In this document: piece after piece, positions 27,819 to 38,700 of the stretch
Numbering within the stretch: position 1 is the first letter of the stretch
How the letters are laid out: each line of letters opens with the position of its first letter
NCBI RefSeq assembly: GCF_013450155.1
Contig: NZ_JACCKD010000008.1
Coordinates: forward strand, 218,006 to 282,005
DNA length: 64,000 nt
Source of the DNA: Haloechinothrix aidingensis
GTDB lineage: Bacteria; Actinomycetota; Actinomycetes; Mycobacteriales; Pseudonocardiaceae
Direction of reading: 5' to 3'
Notes under the pieces: generated by a model
What the model saw: the letters and a program-made list of their open reading frames with translations, nothing else
Told to the model about the DNA's origin: nothing
The model's database searches: none
Made by a program: the position numbers and the translations under genes

Positions 27819-29329
27819 CACTCTTCCTCGTCGATCATGCCGATAACGGGCGGTGTCATCGCTTCACCCGGGCCGAACAGCTCGTCGGGATCGGGCTCGA
27901 TCAGGTACGACTCGTGCACGCGGTCCTCGTCGCCGCCCGCCGAGGCACCGGCCCCGCCTGCCATCCCGGCGCCACCGCCGCCCATCGGCGTACCGGCAGG
28001 CGGCACCGGTCCGCCCGCGGCGGCCTGCGCACCGTAGCCTTGCGCGCTCTGCCCCGCTGTCCCACCTGCGGGGGCCTGGTTCGCGGTGGCGCTTGTCTGC
28101 TCCGGTGCGGCGGGTGCGGTGCCGCTGTCCTCGGGCGGCTGCTGCTCTTCGGACGCCTGCTGCTCCCCGGCCTGCGCGTTGTTCTCGCCGTCGGCGGGGC
28201 GCTGCTTGCTGCCCGACCGGTTGGCCTTGGCCATGGCCTTGGCACCGCCGACACCCACACCGGCCGCGAGCGCGGCCGCACCTGCCGTCACGCCGGCACC
28301 CGGCCCGCCCGAGCCGGACACCGGAGCGTTCCCGGAGGTCGTGACCGGGCCCGCCGGACCGGCCGTCCCGGGTGAGGGCGGCGCGGTCTGCACGGGCGCC
28401 TGCTGGTGCCCCGCCGCAGTACCGCCGGCGGCGACCACACCGCGCGCGGGCACGGGCTCCTGCGCGGCTGCACCGGTGGTTCCCAGCGCCGCGGCACCGC
28501 CGCCCGCGCCGATACCGACCCCGGTGCCGTACCCGCCGATCCCCGCGCCGCCGGAACCGCCGCTGTCGACCACCGGCCGCAGCGCGAGCGACTCCGGCCC
28601 GAAACTGGGGGTCCTGTCGTCGGTCTGCTGCAACGCGGCCGTGTAGGCGTTGCAGTACGCGATCTGCTGTTCCTTCACGTCGCGGGCGGCGTCCGACTGC
28701 GCCTTGAGGTCGGCAGTCATCGCCTCCGGCCCGCCTTCGAGCATCGCCTGCAGCGCCTGCTCGGCGTCGAACTCCCGCGGCGGCGGCATCTTCTTGACCT
28801 CGGCGGCTGCCGCGGCCTGTTCGGTCATCCGCGCCCCCATCGCGCGTGCCGCCTCACCGGCCGACTCGCTGGACCGCGCGATCGCGGCCAGCGTCCCCTG
28901 CGCGGCACCGGATGCCTGCCCGATCCAGGCGTGCCCCAGCTGGCTGATCGCCTCGAACAGGCCGTTGGCGACGTCGCTGAGCGCCGTACCGTGATTCGAC
29001 CACGCCTGCCCGGTCGCGTCGACCATCCCGGGGTCGTTGCGCATGGTCGCGCCGTTGTAGAGCTGGGTGCTGTCCCGGCTCGCCCAGTTCGGCGGGTTCG
29101 TGATCGCCCGGTCGTCACCGAACATGAAACCCTGGTCACCCGCGCGCAGCGCCGCGACAAGCTCCTCGTGCCTGCCGTCGGAACCGGTGAGCGGGCCGGA
29201 GCCTGCCCCGCCGCCGGAAGCGGTCTCGCCGCCAGCGCCTTCCTGGCCGGTCGAGTCTCCTTCCGGCTGGTCGGCCTGGCCACCACCATCCTCGGACCCG
29301 GCTGCTACCTCGGTGTTCTCGGGATCCAT
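27818..29329 (-). CDS. PPE-like ESX substrate with low-complexity C terminus
   Basis: A 503-residue protein. The first 65 residues are Gly/Glu/Ser-rich. Residues about 75-240 form a helical PPE/WXG-like domain (AITNPPNWASRDSTQLYNGA, VDATGQAWSNHGTALSDVAN and long Ala-rich helices), with the hydrophobic SQLGHAWIGQASGAAQGTLA in the helical hairpin. The second half is Gly/Ala/Pro-rich and ends in an acidic tail (EPDPDELFGPGEAMTPP). I infer a type VII secreted protein that pairs with the small upstream protein and is held by the EspG chaperones next to it. It has no Sec signal peptide, in line with that. The exact PPE sequence motif is weak, so the family name is tentative. Confidence 0.72.
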   Translation of the reverse strand: MDPENTEVAAGSEDGGGQADQPEGDSTGQEGAGGETASGGGAGSGPLTGSDGRHEELVAALRAGDQGFMFGDDRAITNPPNWASRDSTQLYNGATMRNDPGMVDATGQAWSNHGTALSDVANGLFEAISQLGHAWIGQASGAAQGTLAAIARSSESAGEAARAMGARMTEQAAAAAEVKKMPPPREFDAEQALQAMLEGGPEAMTADLKAQSDAARDVKEQQIAYCNAYTAALQQTDDRTPSFGPESLALRPVVDSGGSGGAGIGGYGTGVGIGAGGGAAALGTTGAAAQEPVPARGVVAAGGTAAGHQQAPVQTAPPSPGTAGPAGPVTTSGNAPVSGSGGPGAGVTAGAAALAAGVGVGGAKAMAKANRSGSKQRPADGENNAQAGEQQASEEQQPPEDSGTAPAAPEQTSATANQAPAGGTAGQSAQGYGAQAAAGGPVPPAGTPMGGGGAGMAGGAGASAGGDEDRVHESYLIEPDPDELFGPGEAMTPPVIGMIDEEE

Positions 29330-29378
29330 GCTGCCCCCTGTCCTCGCCCGCGAATGCTTCTCTCGTGCTCGCTGATCC

Positions 29379-29744
29379 TTACAGCTGCCTGTCCAGCTCG
29401 GCCGCCGTGTTGGCTTCCATCTCCTCGTAGTTGCGTATCGCGGAGTTGATCGCGCTCTCCACCTGCTCGTACTGCGCACGCAGGTTGCGCAGGGCCTGCA
29501 GGTAGGAGTCGCCGTGCCCACCCGCGCGGTCGGCGTACTTCGCGGCCATCGCGTCGCCGACGGGATTGGCCCCCAGCTGTGGTGCCACGCCGACATCCGA
29601 CGCCTTGGTGATGAGGTCATCCACCGCGTCCTTACCGGACCGGATCTTCTTCAGTACAGCCTGCGCGGCGTCCGGGTCGAGCCCGATCTCCCCCGTCGCG
29701 GCGGCCTCCATGAACGCTGCGGTGTCCATACCGCTGTAGGACAT
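29379..29744 (-). CDS. Small helical ESX-associated protein with YxxxE motif
   Basis: 121 residues starting MSYSGMDTAAFMEAAATGEI. It is largely helical without a signal peptide. The C-terminal helix contains YEQVE and YEEME, both fitting the YxxxD/E export signal of type VII substrates. ANPVGDAMAAKYADRAGGHG lies just before. It is the first gene of the cluster and 49 bases before the PPE-like gene. That is the place of a PE, EspC or WXG100 partner, so a heterodimer with the PPE-like protein is likely. No WXG tripeptide is present. GGGGAGAG upstream supports the ATG. Confidence 0.7.
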   Translation of the reverse strand: MSYSGMDTAAFMEAAATGEIGLDPDAAQAVLKKIRSGKDAVDDLITKASDVGVAPQLGANPVGDAMAAKYADRAGGHGDSYLQALRNLRAQYEQVESAINSAIRNYEEMEANTAAELDRQL

Positions 29745-29896
29745 TGTCACTCTCCCCTGGTCCACCGGCCACACTGCGCGGCCACGGCTGCCGTCACCCA
29801 GGCTAACGCAATCTCGTGGTCGCTATGACGCGTTCCGGAAGAAAATGGTTCCAAGGGGATACTCCACGACCTTCGCGCCGTCCGCGCGCGGGGCCC

Positions 29897-30448
29897 TCAC
29901 GCCTCGTACACGTGCGGAGCCAAGGTGGCGATGTAGGGCAGGTCCCGGTAACGCTCGCCGTAGTCGAGCCCGTAGCCGACGACGAACTCGTTGGGGATGT
30001 CGAACCCGACGTAGGAGACCGGAACGTCCACCTTCACCGCCTCCGGCTTGCGCAGCAGCGAGCACACGGCAAGCGAGGCGGGGTTGCGCGTGGCGAGGTT
30101 GCGCATCAGCCAGGACAGCGTGAGTCCCGAGTCGACGATGTCCTCGACGATCAGCACGTGCCGGCCGGTGATATCGCGGTCGAGGTCCTTGAGTATCCGC
30201 ACCACCCCGGACGACGTCGTCGCCGATCCGTACGAGGACACGGCCATGAACTCCAGCTGGGACGGGACAGGCAGGGCCCGCGCGAGGTCGGTCATGAACA
30301 TCACCGCGCCTTTGAGGACGCCGACGAGAATGAGGTCGTCCTCGCTGCCCTCCGGGTAGTCCGCTGCGACAAGCTTGGCCAGCTCCGCGGTCTTGTCCTG
30401 GATGTCTTGCTCGGTGATGAGCACGGAGGCGATGTCGCCGGAGTACAC
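29897..30448 (-). CDS. hpt: Hypoxanthine phosphoribosyltransferase Hpt
   Basis: 183 residues from the GTG at 30448, preceded by GAGGGGA. It salvages hypoxanthine and guanine with PRPP. Motifs: [40 protein letters not shown], the PRPP loop [15 protein letters not shown] and [20 protein letters not shown]. It follows tilS with a 13-base gap; the tilS-hpt pair is widely conserved in bacteria, and ftsH is often next to it. Here ftsH is separated from it by the ESX insert. Confidence 0.97.
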   Translation of the reverse strand: MYSGDIASVLITEQDIQDKTAELAKLVAADYPEGSEDDLILVGVLKGAVMFMTDLARALPVPSQLEFMAVSSYGSATTSSGVVRILKDLDRDITGRHVLIVEDIVDSGLTLSWLMRNLATRNPASLAVCSLLRKPEAVKVDVPVSYVGFDIPNEFVVGYGLDYGERYRDLPYIATLAPHVYEA

Positions 30449-30461
30449 GGTCGGTTCCCCT

Positions 30462-31517
30462 CTAGTCGGGTTCTTGCTGTCGGTCGGTGACGCTTCCGGA
30501 CACGAAGTGCTGCACACGAAGCGTCCCATGCGATCGGCTCGCCACCAAGTTCCCTGGTAGCCACACGCCGCCCTGGCCACGCCATGCGGATACCAGCGCG
30601 TCGACGGAGCGCAGGTGCCCGTCGGACAGGTCGCGGGCACCGGCAGCGTGCAGCCAGTGCCGGATCGCCCGCCTGCGTAGCGCCGCGCGCGCTGTGCCGA
30701 GCGTCTCGGCGTCGAGCCCGTCCGCGACGTCGCCGGTGCCCGGATCGCCGTGGCCGGGCACCCGGGCCTTGGCATAGAGGTCCCCGGCCAGCTCGTCGAG
30801 CACGACGAGGTCCTCGCGGAGCTGCGCCGCGGTGCGCGCCAGCGCCCCGGCGACCCCGTCCTGCAGCACGTCCTCCAGCAGGGGGAACACCTCGGTACGC
30901 AGCCGCGACCTGGTGAAGCGCGGGTCCGCGTTGTGCGGGTCGTGCCACGGGCGCACGCCCAGCTCGGCACAGGCCAGCTGGGTGTCGGAGCGGGGCAGGT
31001 CGAGCAGCGGTCGCGCCCACGGCGGATCCAGCGGCCGCATCCCGGCGATCGAGCGCGGCCCGGACCCGCGGCCCAGCCCCAGCAGCACCGTCTCGGCCTG
31101 GTCGTCCCGGGTGTGACCGAGCAGCACGAGCGCGCCGTCCTCCGGCATCGCCGCGCGCAGCGCCGCGTACCGCGCCTGGCGCGCCGCCGCTTCCGGACCA
31201 CCCGCTCCGTGCACGTCCACCGGCAGCACCCGTGTCTCGGCCACGCCGAGCGAGCGGGCCGTCTCGGCTGCCCACGCGGCGGTGGCTGCCGAACCGTCCT
31301 GCATGCGGTGGTCGACGACGAGCCCGCGGGTGGCCATACCCAGCCGCGCGCAGCAGTATGCCGCCGCGTCGGCCAGCGCGAGGGAGTCCGCGCCGCCGGA
31401 GATCGCCACCCCGACGACACCGGCGCGCCTGTGCGGGGCGCATTCCGGTGCGCCGAGCAGGTCACGCACGGCCGAGCGCACCCGCAGCCCCGCGGGTCCG
31501 ACCGTGTTACCGGTCAT
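30462..31517 (-). CDS. tilS: tRNA(Ile)-lysidine synthetase TilS
   Basis: About 351 residues. It converts the wobble C of tRNA-Ile(CAU) to lysidine. The PP-loop is [53 protein letters not shown] and the Arg/Asp motif [20 protein letters not shown] complete the N-type ATPase domain. The C-terminal part is shorter than in E. coli. The ATG at 31517 overlaps the metalloprotease stop by 11 bases and is chosen over a start 30 bases earlier. Confidence 0.95.
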   Translation of the reverse strand: MTGNTVGPAGLRVRSAVRDLLGAPECAPHRRAGVVGVAISGGADSLALADAAAYCCARLGMATRGLVVDHRMQDGSAATAAWAAETARSLGVAETRVLPVDVHGAGGPEAAARQARYAALRAAMPEDGALVLLGHTRDDQAETVLLGLGRGSGPRSIAGMRPLDPPWARPLLDLPRSDTQLACAELGVRPWHDPHNADPRFTRSRLRTEVFPLLEDVLQDGVAGALARTAAQLREDLVVLDELAGDLYAKARVPGHGDPGTGDVADGLDAETLGTARAALRRRAIRHWLHAAGARDLSDGHLRSVDALVSAWRGQGGVWLPGNLVASRSHGTLRVQHFVSGSVTDRQQEPD

Positions 31518-32715
31518 CGCCGGTGTGCACCCTGTGCAGCCACGCATCCGGATCGGTGATCTCCTCGCGCGTCGGCAGGTACTCCGGTGCCTGCCACACC
31601 TGGTTGAACCCGGTCATCCCGACACGGTCGATCACGTGCCGGACGAACGCCGCGCCCTGCTCGTACTGCTTGATCTTGGCGTCGATACCCAGCAGGCTGC
31701 GCAGGAACCGGTCGATCAGGCTGCCGCCCTTGCGGCGTTCGGTGAACTTGCGCCTGATCTCCTCGACACTCGGCACCACCCGCGGTCCCACCGCGTCCAT
31801 GACGTAGTCCGCGTGCCCCTCGAGCAGCGTGGCCAACGCGATCAGCCGGTCGAACGCGCGGCGCTGCTCGGGCGACTGCAGCGCCTCGGCCATCCCCAGC
31901 GCACCCGGCCGGTGGTTCCTGGCCTCCCTGAGCACCTCGGGGAGCCTGCTCAGCGAGCCTGCCGCGGTGTCGTCCATGGCATTGATGAACCGGTCGACCT
32001 CGGTGGCGAAGTACTCGCGCAGCCAGCTCACCGCGGTGAACTGCAGACGGTGGGTGCACTCGTGCAGGCAGACCCACATGCGGAAGTCGTCACCCGGGAC
32101 GTCCATGGCACGCTCTGCCTGGAGCACGTTCGGCGCGACGAGCAGCAACCTGCCCTCGCCGGGCTCGCCCGCATCGCCTGCCCCGCCGAACGGGTCGTAC
32201 TGGCCGAGCACCTTCGACCCGAGGAACGCGAGAGCGAGCCCGGTCTGCACGCCGGCACCACCCGCCATCAACGGGCGGAACAGGTTGCGCCCCGCCGTGC
32301 CCGGCGAGTCGTCTCCCTCGCCGGAGGAGTCCCCGCCCGCACCCCGCGTCGTCAGCACGCGCAGCCCCGCGGCAGCTGCCTCGACCCACCCGCGCCGGTC
32401 GACCACCGTTCCCGGCAGCAGCGGAAGGTCCGTGCCGAGGCCGGTCAGTTCCCGGACGTGCCGCTCCGCCCCCACCGACAGGTCGGAAAGCTGGGTAACG
32501 ACACGGTCGGCGTCGCCACGCGGCACGCTCGGCCCGCTGCCGACAAGGCGCACCCCGGTAGCCGTCGCGACCGACCAGTCGACAGGGACACGCCCACCGG
32601 ACTCGCTGCGCTCGCTCCGCGTGTTCACACCCTCGACGCTACCTGCCGGGCACGCGGCCACGCTCGCCGGATCGGACCGCCCGCGCCGCGCGCCGAACGG
32701 CACCGGAAGCCTCAT
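31507..32715 (-). CDS. Zinc-dependent metalloprotease, DUF2342 (Rv3626c-like)
   Basis: About 402 residues. The zinc site HECTH is in [20 protein letters not shown], and [13 protein letters not shown] carries the third ligand region. Conserved [12 protein letters not shown] and [17 protein letters not shown] are typical of the DUF2342 family, once labelled as F420-associated. Physiological substrates are unknown. The ATG at 32715 overlaps the dacB stop (ATGA), and the 3' end overlaps tilS, so dacB-metalloprotease-tilS-hpt are translated from one message. Same order as M. tuberculosis Rv3627c-Rv3624c. Confidence 0.92.
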   Translation of the reverse strand: MRLPVPFGARRGRSDPASVAACPAGSVEGVNTRSERSESGGRVPVDWSVATATGVRLVGSGPSVPRGDADRVVTQLSDLSVGAERHVRELTGLGTDLPLLPGTVVDRRGWVEAAAAGLRVLTTRGAGGDSSGEGDDSPGTAGRNLFRPLMAGGAGVQTGLALAFLGSKVLGQYDPFGGAGDAGEPGEGRLLLVAPNVLQAERAMDVPGDDFRMWVCLHECTHRLQFTAVSWLREYFATEVDRFINAMDDTAAGSLSRLPEVLREARNHRPGALGMAEALQSPEQRRAFDRLIALATLLEGHADYVMDAVGPRVVPSVEEIRRKFTERRKGGSLIDRFLRSLLGIDAKIKQYEQGAAFVRHVIDRVGMTGFNQVWQAPEYLPTREEITDPDAWLHRVHTGDDR

Positions 32716-34277
32716 TCGCAGCCGCACTCGCGCAGGGTGGCGGCGATCTCATCGAGCGCGACCCTGCCCTCGCGCACCGAGGAGCCTTCGGACATCAACG
32801 CGAACACCAGCACGCGGCCTTCCTGGTCGACGACGGTGCCCGCGAGCGTGTTCACCTCGGACAGCGTGCCCGTCTTGGCGCGGACCCAGCCCCGCGCGGA
32901 CTCCGCGGGCTCCTCGGCATAGCGCTCGAGCAGGGTGCCGTCACCGCCCGCGACAGGCAGGCCGTCCAGCAGCGGGCGCAGCTCGGCGACGGGACGATCA
33001 CCGTCAAGCGGTCCGGCTGTCACCGCGAGAAGCTCAGCCAGCAGCCGGGCGGGTATGCGGTTGTGCTCCGAGAGCCCGCTGCCGTCGTGCAGTTCGACGC
33101 CGCTGGTGTCGAAGCCCGCGCGCTCCAGCACGTCGAGCGTCGCCTCGGCCGCGCCCTCGAACGAGGGCTCCGTGCCCTCGGAAATGGCGACCTGCCGGGC
33201 GACGGCCTCGGCGAGGAGGTTGTCCGACGCGGTCAGCATCTGGCGCAGCAGGTCGGTCAGCGGAACCGAGCGCACCTCACCGAGCACCTCCGCGCCCGGC
33301 GCGGCATCCACGACGCTGGGCTCGGCGATCTCGGCGTCCAGCCGCTCGGCGAGCGCGGTCACCAGCTCACCGGCGGGATTCTCGTGGCGCATCGGGTGAT
33401 CCTCGTCCAGCTCGGTCCGCGCACCGTCCAGCATCCCCGAGACGACGGGCGCGGCGTAGGTGGAGGGCACGTCGTCGGACGACCACCCGTCGGCGGTGGT
33501 GTCGCCGGTGTAGGCGGACAGGTCGACGGCCACCGTGTCGACGTCCCCGCCCGCGGCATCGAGTACCTGCCCGGCGAGCTCGTCCAGCCGCGGCGCACCC
33601 GGGTAGAACGTGTCCTCGCCGTCCGCGGCCCGCGACAGCGTGGGATCCCCGCCGCCGACGAGCACGACATCCCCCGGCTGCTCGCCCCGCACCACCGTGG
33701 TGGACAGCCTGGTCGTACCGTCCAGCGACAGCAGGGCCGCGGCCGCGGTGAGCAGCTTCGTCGCCGAGGCCGGCGTCAGCGGGCGGTCGGCATCCTGCTC
33801 CCAGAGCACCGAGCCGGTGTACGGGTCCATCACGCTGCCGGTCAGCTCGCCGAGCACCGGGTCGGACACGGCGTCCTCGATCGCCGCGGTCACGCCGGCA
33901 CCGCTCGGGCGGTGCGCGGTCGCGTCCGAGCCGAGCAGGCCGCGTTCCACCGCGGCGGGCTCGGGTGCCGGGCCGAGCGGCGCGTTCGGCGCCCACGGCA
34001 GCTCGAGGCGGTTCGACACGTCCGGCACGGCCAGTGCACCGGCGAGCGCGGCCACGACAAGCAACGCGACCGAGCCGAGGACCAGCTTCCTCCGGCGCCC
34101 GCGGGGCGGAGCGTGTTCCTCGGTCGGCCCTTCCTCGGCGGGCGCACCGATGCGTTCGGGCAGCACCTGCCCCGGCGCGGGCGGCACACCGTCGGGATAC
34201 CCGCCGTCGCCCGCGGGCTGCTCGTCCTCGTCGACGGTGGGCCAGCCGTGTCCGTCCTCGCGGTCCTCGCCCGCCAC
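32712..34277 (-). CDS. dacB: D-alanyl-D-alanine carboxypeptidase, peptidase S13 (DacB)
   Basis: About 521 residues from the GTG at 34277, which has AAGGGG 8 bases upstream. An acidic cytoplasmic N terminus is followed by one membrane anchor (KLVLGSVALLVVAALAGALA), so the enzyme domain is outside. The penicillin-binding triad is present: SxxK in TPASATKLLTAAAAL, SxN in LTASDNLLAEAV and KTG in VRAKTGTLSEVN. Class C PBPs trim the terminal D-Ala of stem peptides or act as endopeptidases. It heads the operon and is divergent from ppa. Confidence 0.95.
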   Translation of the reverse strand: MAGEDREDGHGWPTVDEDEQPAGDGGYPDGVPPAPGQVLPERIGAPAEEGPTEEHAPPRGRRRKLVLGSVALLVVAALAGALAVPDVSNRLELPWAPNAPLGPAPEPAAVERGLLGSDATAHRPSGAGVTAAIEDAVSDPVLGELTGSVMDPYTGSVLWEQDADRPLTPASATKLLTAAAALLSLDGTTRLSTTVVRGEQPGDVVLVGGGDPTLSRAADGEDTFYPGAPRLDELAGQVLDAAGGDVDTVAVDLSAYTGDTTADGWSSDDVPSTYAAPVVSGMLDGARTELDEDHPMRHENPAGELVTALAERLDAEIAEPSVVDAAPGAEVLGEVRSVPLTDLLRQMLTASDNLLAEAVARQVAISEGTEPSFEGAAEATLDVLERAGFDTSGVELHDGSGLSEHNRIPARLLAELLAVTAGPLDGDRPVAELRPLLDGLPVAGGDGTLLERYAEEPAESARGWVRAKTGTLSEVNTLAGTVVDQEGRVLVFALMSEGSSVREGRVALDEIAATLRECGCE

Positions 34278-34603
34278 GCAACTCACCCCTTGGCCGAACC
34301 CGACTGCTGACCTGACAACCGTCCTCGCCACCGAGCATAGGCAGCCCCGAGCGGCGGTGCCCGCGCCGGCTTCCACCGGGCACCACGCACGCCCGCCCCG
34401 CGCGGGCGGGGCAGGCGATCCCGAAGCGGCCGGAGTCACAGCTGACGAGCGACATCCTCTCCTCCCCGTGAGCCAGCCCATAGTCCACACTGGGAAGGCC
34501 AGTACGAGAGTTACGCACACCCGGCCGGCACCGTGGTTGCGGGTCCGCACGTCGGACGCGCCCCAGGACGTGTCGCGCCGCCCACGAGAGCAGCGAGGAC
34601 GCC
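34278..34603. other. Divergent promoter region dacB / ppa
   Basis: A 326-base region that must contain both promoters. I see no open frame with good codon bias and no clear hairpin or box. Confidence 0.5.
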
Positions 34604-35116
34604 GTGGAGTTCGACGTCACGATCGAGATCCCCAAAGGGGCACGCAACAAGTACGAGGTTGACCACAAGACGGGCCGGATCAAGCTGGACCGCACCCTGT
34701 TCACCGCGACGCAGTACCCGGCCGACTACGGGTTCATCGACGACACACTCGGCAGGGACGGTGACCCGCTGGACGCGCTCGTCCTCGTACAGGAGCCGAC
34801 GTTTCCCGGCTGCCTGATCCGCTGCCGGACGATCGGCATGTTCCGGATGACCGACGAGAAGGGCCCGGACGACAAGGTCCTCGCCGTGCCGAGCGACGAC
34901 CCGCGGCTGGAGCACCTGCGCGACATCCACCACCTGAACGAGTTCCACAAGCTCGAGATCGAGCACTTCTTCCAGGTGTACAAGGACCTCGAACCTGCCA
35001 AGAGTGTCGAGGGTTCCAGCTGGGGCGGCCGCGACGAGGCCGAGACCGAGATCAAGCGCTCCCTGGAGCGCGAGGTCGAGCGCCTCGCCAACCTCGGCGA
35101 CAGCGACGCCCACTAG
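34604..35116 (+). CDS. ppa: Inorganic pyrophosphatase Ppa
   Basis: A 170-residue family I soluble pyrophosphatase with a GTG start. Motifs: [39 protein letters not shown] and the metal-binding signature [11 protein letters not shown], followed by [17 protein letters not shown]. It removes pyrophosphate in the cytoplasm. Only gene on the plus strand in this stretch, divergent from dacB as Rv3628 is in M. tuberculosis. A perfect 25-bp palindromic element follows the stop. Confidence 0.97.
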   Translation: MEFDVTIEIPKGARNKYEVDHKTGRIKLDRTLFTATQYPADYGFIDDTLGRDGDPLDALVLVQEPTFPGCLIRCRTIGMFRMTDEKGPDDKVLAVPSDDPRLEHLRDIHHLNEFHKLEIEHFFQVYKDLEPAKSVEGSSWGGRDEAETEIKRSLEREVERLANLGDSDAH

Positions 35117-35132
35117 CAACACCCCCCGAGCA

Positions 35133-35195
35133 GGTGGGAGCCGAATGTGACATTGGGTTCTTAGAAGGCGCCCAATGTCACATTCGGCTCCCACC
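35133..35195. repeat. Perfect 25-bp inverted repeat, putative repeat family and bidirectional terminator
   Basis: The arms 35133-35157 (starting GGTGGGAGCCGAATGTGAC) and 35171-35195 are exact reverse complements over 25 bases, with a 13-base loop. The element lies between the convergent ppa and gamma-carbonic anhydrase genes, so it could end both transcripts. Its sequence recurs in decayed form at 25968-26024, more identity than two independent terminators would share, which suggests a dispersed palindromic repeat family. Confidence 0.9.
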
Positions 35196-35213
35196 CCTGG
35201 GGTGGGGTGGCAG

Positions 35214-35738
35214 TCACTCGTCGATGCGTTCGACGCCTGCGCGGTGGCGCTCGGCGAGCTGCTGGTAGACCTCGGCGTTGTGCTCGACCCAGACGCGTGC
35301 CGAGTCGCTCAGCGGCACGTGCTTCTTGGCGGGCGAGCCCATCGCGATCGTCTCCTCTGCGACCTCCGAGTTCGGTGTGACCACCGAGCCAGCAGCGACC
35401 AGGGCCTTCGCTCCGATCACCGACCGGTCGAGAACCGTCGAACTGTTCCCGATCAGCGCCTGCTCGCCGATGGTGCAGTCGTGCACGAGGCACATGTGCC
35501 CGACGGTGACGTTCTTCCCGATCTCACACACCCCACCGTTGAGATGCACGACCGCGTTGTCCTGGATATTGGCGCCCTCACCGACGACGATCCGGCCGAA
35601 GTCGGCGCGTAACACGGCGCCGTACCAGATCGACGCCCCCGCCTCGACCGTGACGTCGCCCACCAGGGTCGCTGTCGGCGCGACCCACGCGTCGGGGTGA
35701 ACGTTCGGTCGCGATCCCTCAAAAGCAAACATCGGCAT
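35214..35738 (-). CDS. Gamma-carbonic anhydrase-like hexapeptide protein
   Basis: A 174-residue left-handed beta-helix protein made of hexapeptide repeats (VGDVTVEAGASIWYGAVLRA, GANIQDNAVVHLNGG). The metal ligands of gamma carbonic anhydrases are recognisable as His in VVHLNG and the two His in VGHMCLVHDC. Family members include true carbonic anhydrases and inactive relatives (YrdA, PaaY), so activity is uncertain. Convergent with ppa, monocistronic or downstream of dnaE, 43 bases after a gap from the dnaE stop. Confidence 0.88.
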   Translation of the reverse strand: MPMFAFEGSRPNVHPDAWVAPTATLVGDVTVEAGASIWYGAVLRADFGRIVVGEGANIQDNAVVHLNGGVCEIGKNVTVGHMCLVHDCTIGEQALIGNSSTVLDRSVIGAKALVAAGSVVTPNSEVAEETIAMGSPAKKHVPLSDSARVWVEHNAEVYQQLAERHRAGVERIDE

Positions 35739-35781
35739 GAACGCATGCTAATCGGCGACCACACCCGGACCGCCCGCCGGC

Positions 35782-38700
35782 TCAGCTCGCCGCGCTGATC
35801 CCCTTGATGGCCTTGAGCTCGCCCATGAGCGTCGCGCTGGGCTCCACGGAGAAACGGTCCAGGGCGAAGATCGTCTCCCTGCTGCCGCCGAGCAGCTTGA
35901 GCCGCACCGGGGTGTCGCCCTTGTGCACCTCGAGGGTGCGTTTGAGCTCGGCGACCGCACCGGCGTCGAGCTGATCCTCCGACGCCAGCAGCACGAACGG
36001 CTGCTCCTCGTCCTCCGGGCCGATATCGGACAGGTCCAGCGGCACGAGCCCGCCGCCGAAGACGGACATCTTGTCCTCGCGCCAGTTCACCCGACCCTTG
36101 ACGACCACGGCGTTGTCCTCGACCAGATCGGCCGAGTACAGCGCGTAGGCCCGCGCGAAGAACAGCACCTCCAGCGAGGCGTCCAGGTCCTCCACCGTGC
36201 AGATCGCCCACGGCTCGCCGTTCTTGTTCACCCTGCGGTCCAGACCGGTGATCAACCCGGCGACGGTGATCTCGCCCTCGCTCGGCGGGTCGTGCAGGAT
36301 CGCCGCGATCGGCTTGGGCGCGTGCTTGCGCAGCACCCGTTCCGCCCCGTCGAGCGGGTGCCCCGAGACATAGAGCCCGAGCATCTCCCGTTCGTAGCCG
36401 AGCTTCTGCTTCCGCGGGTACTCGTCCTCACCGATGTCGAGGTGCGCGAGCGGCGAGGAGGACTCGGTGCTCTCCGCGCTGGAGTCCGCGCCGAACAGGT
36501 CGAACTGCCCCATGGCTTCCTGCCGCTTGAGCGGGACCACGGCATCCACAGCCTCCTCGTGGCACTGCACGAGGGACAGCCGCGTGTGGCCGAGCGAGTC
36601 GAACGCCCCGGCCTTGGCCAGCGACTCGACGACCCGCTTGTTGCACGCGACGAGGTCGCACTTGTCCATGAAGTCGGCGAACGAGGAGAACTTCCCCTTC
36701 TTCTCGCGCGTCGCGATGATCGACTCCACGACGTTGGCCCCCACGTTGCGCACCGCCCCGAGACCGAAACGGATGTCGTCACCGACGGCGGCGAACCGCT
36801 GGGCCGACTCGTTCACATCCGGCGGCAGCACCCGGATACCGAGCCTGCGGCACTCGGAGAGGTACACGGCGGACTTGTCCTTGTTGTCGCCGACCGAGGT
36901 CAGCAACGCGGCCATGTACTCGGCGGGGTAGTTCGCCTTGAGGTAGGCGGTCCAGTACGACACCAGGCCGTACCCCGCGGCGTGCGACTTGTTGAACGCG
37001 TAGCCGGCGAACGGGAGGATGGTGTCCCACAGCGCCTTGATCGCTTCCTCGCTGAAACCGCCCTCGCGCAGCGGGCTCTGCCGCATCCCCTCGGCGAAGC
37101 CCTCGAACTCCTTCTCGAGGACCTCCTGCTTCTTCTTGCCCATCGCGCGCCGGAGCACGTCCGCTCGACCCATCGAGTACCCGGCGACCTTCTGCGCGAT
37201 CTGCATGATCTGCTCTTGGTAGACGATCAGACCGTAGGTGTCGCCGAGGATGTCCGACAGCGGGTCCTCCAGCTCCGGGTGGATCGGGATGACCTGCTGC
37301 CGCTTGTTCTTGCGGTCGGCGTAGTCGTTGTGCGCGTTGACACCCATCGGGCCCGGCCGGTACAGCGCCAGCACGGCGACGATGTCCTCGAAGCCGGTGG
37401 GCTGCATACGCCGCAGCAGGTCACGCATCGGGCCGCCGTCGAGCTGGAACACGCCGAGGGTGTCGCCGCGACCGAGCAGCCGGTACGACTCGGGGTCCTC
37501 CAGGCCGAGCCGGTCCAGGTCGATCTCCTCGCCCCGGTTGGCCCTGATGTTGCCGATCGCGTCCTCGATGACCGTGAGGTTGCGCAGGCCGAGGAAGTCC
37601 ATTTTCAACAGACCGATGGCCTCGCAGGACGGGTAGTCCCAGCCTGTGATGACCGCGCCGTCCTCGCGCTGCCACAGCGGGATGCAGTCCATCAGCGGCT
37701 CGGACGACATGATCACGGCACAGGCGTGCACACCCGCGTTACGGATCAGCCCTTCCAGCCCCTTGGCCGTGTTGAAGATCGTGGCGACGTCCTGGTCGTT
37801 CTCCACAAGGGACCGGACTTCCGCGGCCTCGGCGTAGCGCTCGTGCTCCGGGTCGACGATCCCCTCGAGGGGGATGTCCTTGGCCATGATCGGCGGAGGA
37901 AGGGCCTTGGAGATCTTGTCGGCGAGCGCGAAACCCGGCTGTCCGAAGTGTACTCGCGCGGCGTCCTTGATGGCTGCCTTCGTCTTGATGGTGCCGAACG
38001 TGATGACCTGCGCGACCTTGTCCTCGCCGTACTTCTCGGTCGCGTAGCGCACCATCTCGCCGCGCCTGCGGTCGTCGAAATCGATGTCGATGTCGGGCAT
38101 CGACTCGCGTTCCGGGTTCAGGAACCGCTCGAACAGCAGCGTCTGGGGGATGGGGTCGATGTTGGTGATCCCCATCGCGTAGGCCACGAGCGCACCGGCG
38201 GCCGACCCCCGGCCCGGCCCCACCCGGATACCCACGCTCTTGGCGTAGTTCACCAGGTCACCGACCACGAGGAAGTAGGCCGGGTAGCCCTTCTCGGCGA
38301 TCACGCCGAGCTCCATCTCGGCGCGTTCCTCGTAGCCGTCGGGCACACCCTCGGGGAAGCGCCACTGCAGCCCGTTCATCACCTCGTTGTGCAGCCAGCT
38401 CGCCTCGGTGTGCCCCTCGGGCACCGAGAAGCGCGGCATCCTGTCCCGGTGGGCGTAGACGTCGGCGTAGGACTCGACACGTTCGGCGATCTCCAGGGTG
38501 GCGTCACACGCTCCGGGGACCTCGGAGTCCCAGTACTCGCGCATCTCCGCCGCGGATTTGAGGTAGTAGCCGTCCCCGTCGAACTTGAACCTGTTGGGGT
38601 CGTTGAGCGTCTTGCCTGCCTGCACGCACAGCAACGCGCTGTGCGAGTCGGCCTGGTCCTGCGTGACGTAGTGCGAGTCGTTGGTGGCCAGCGGGGTCAG

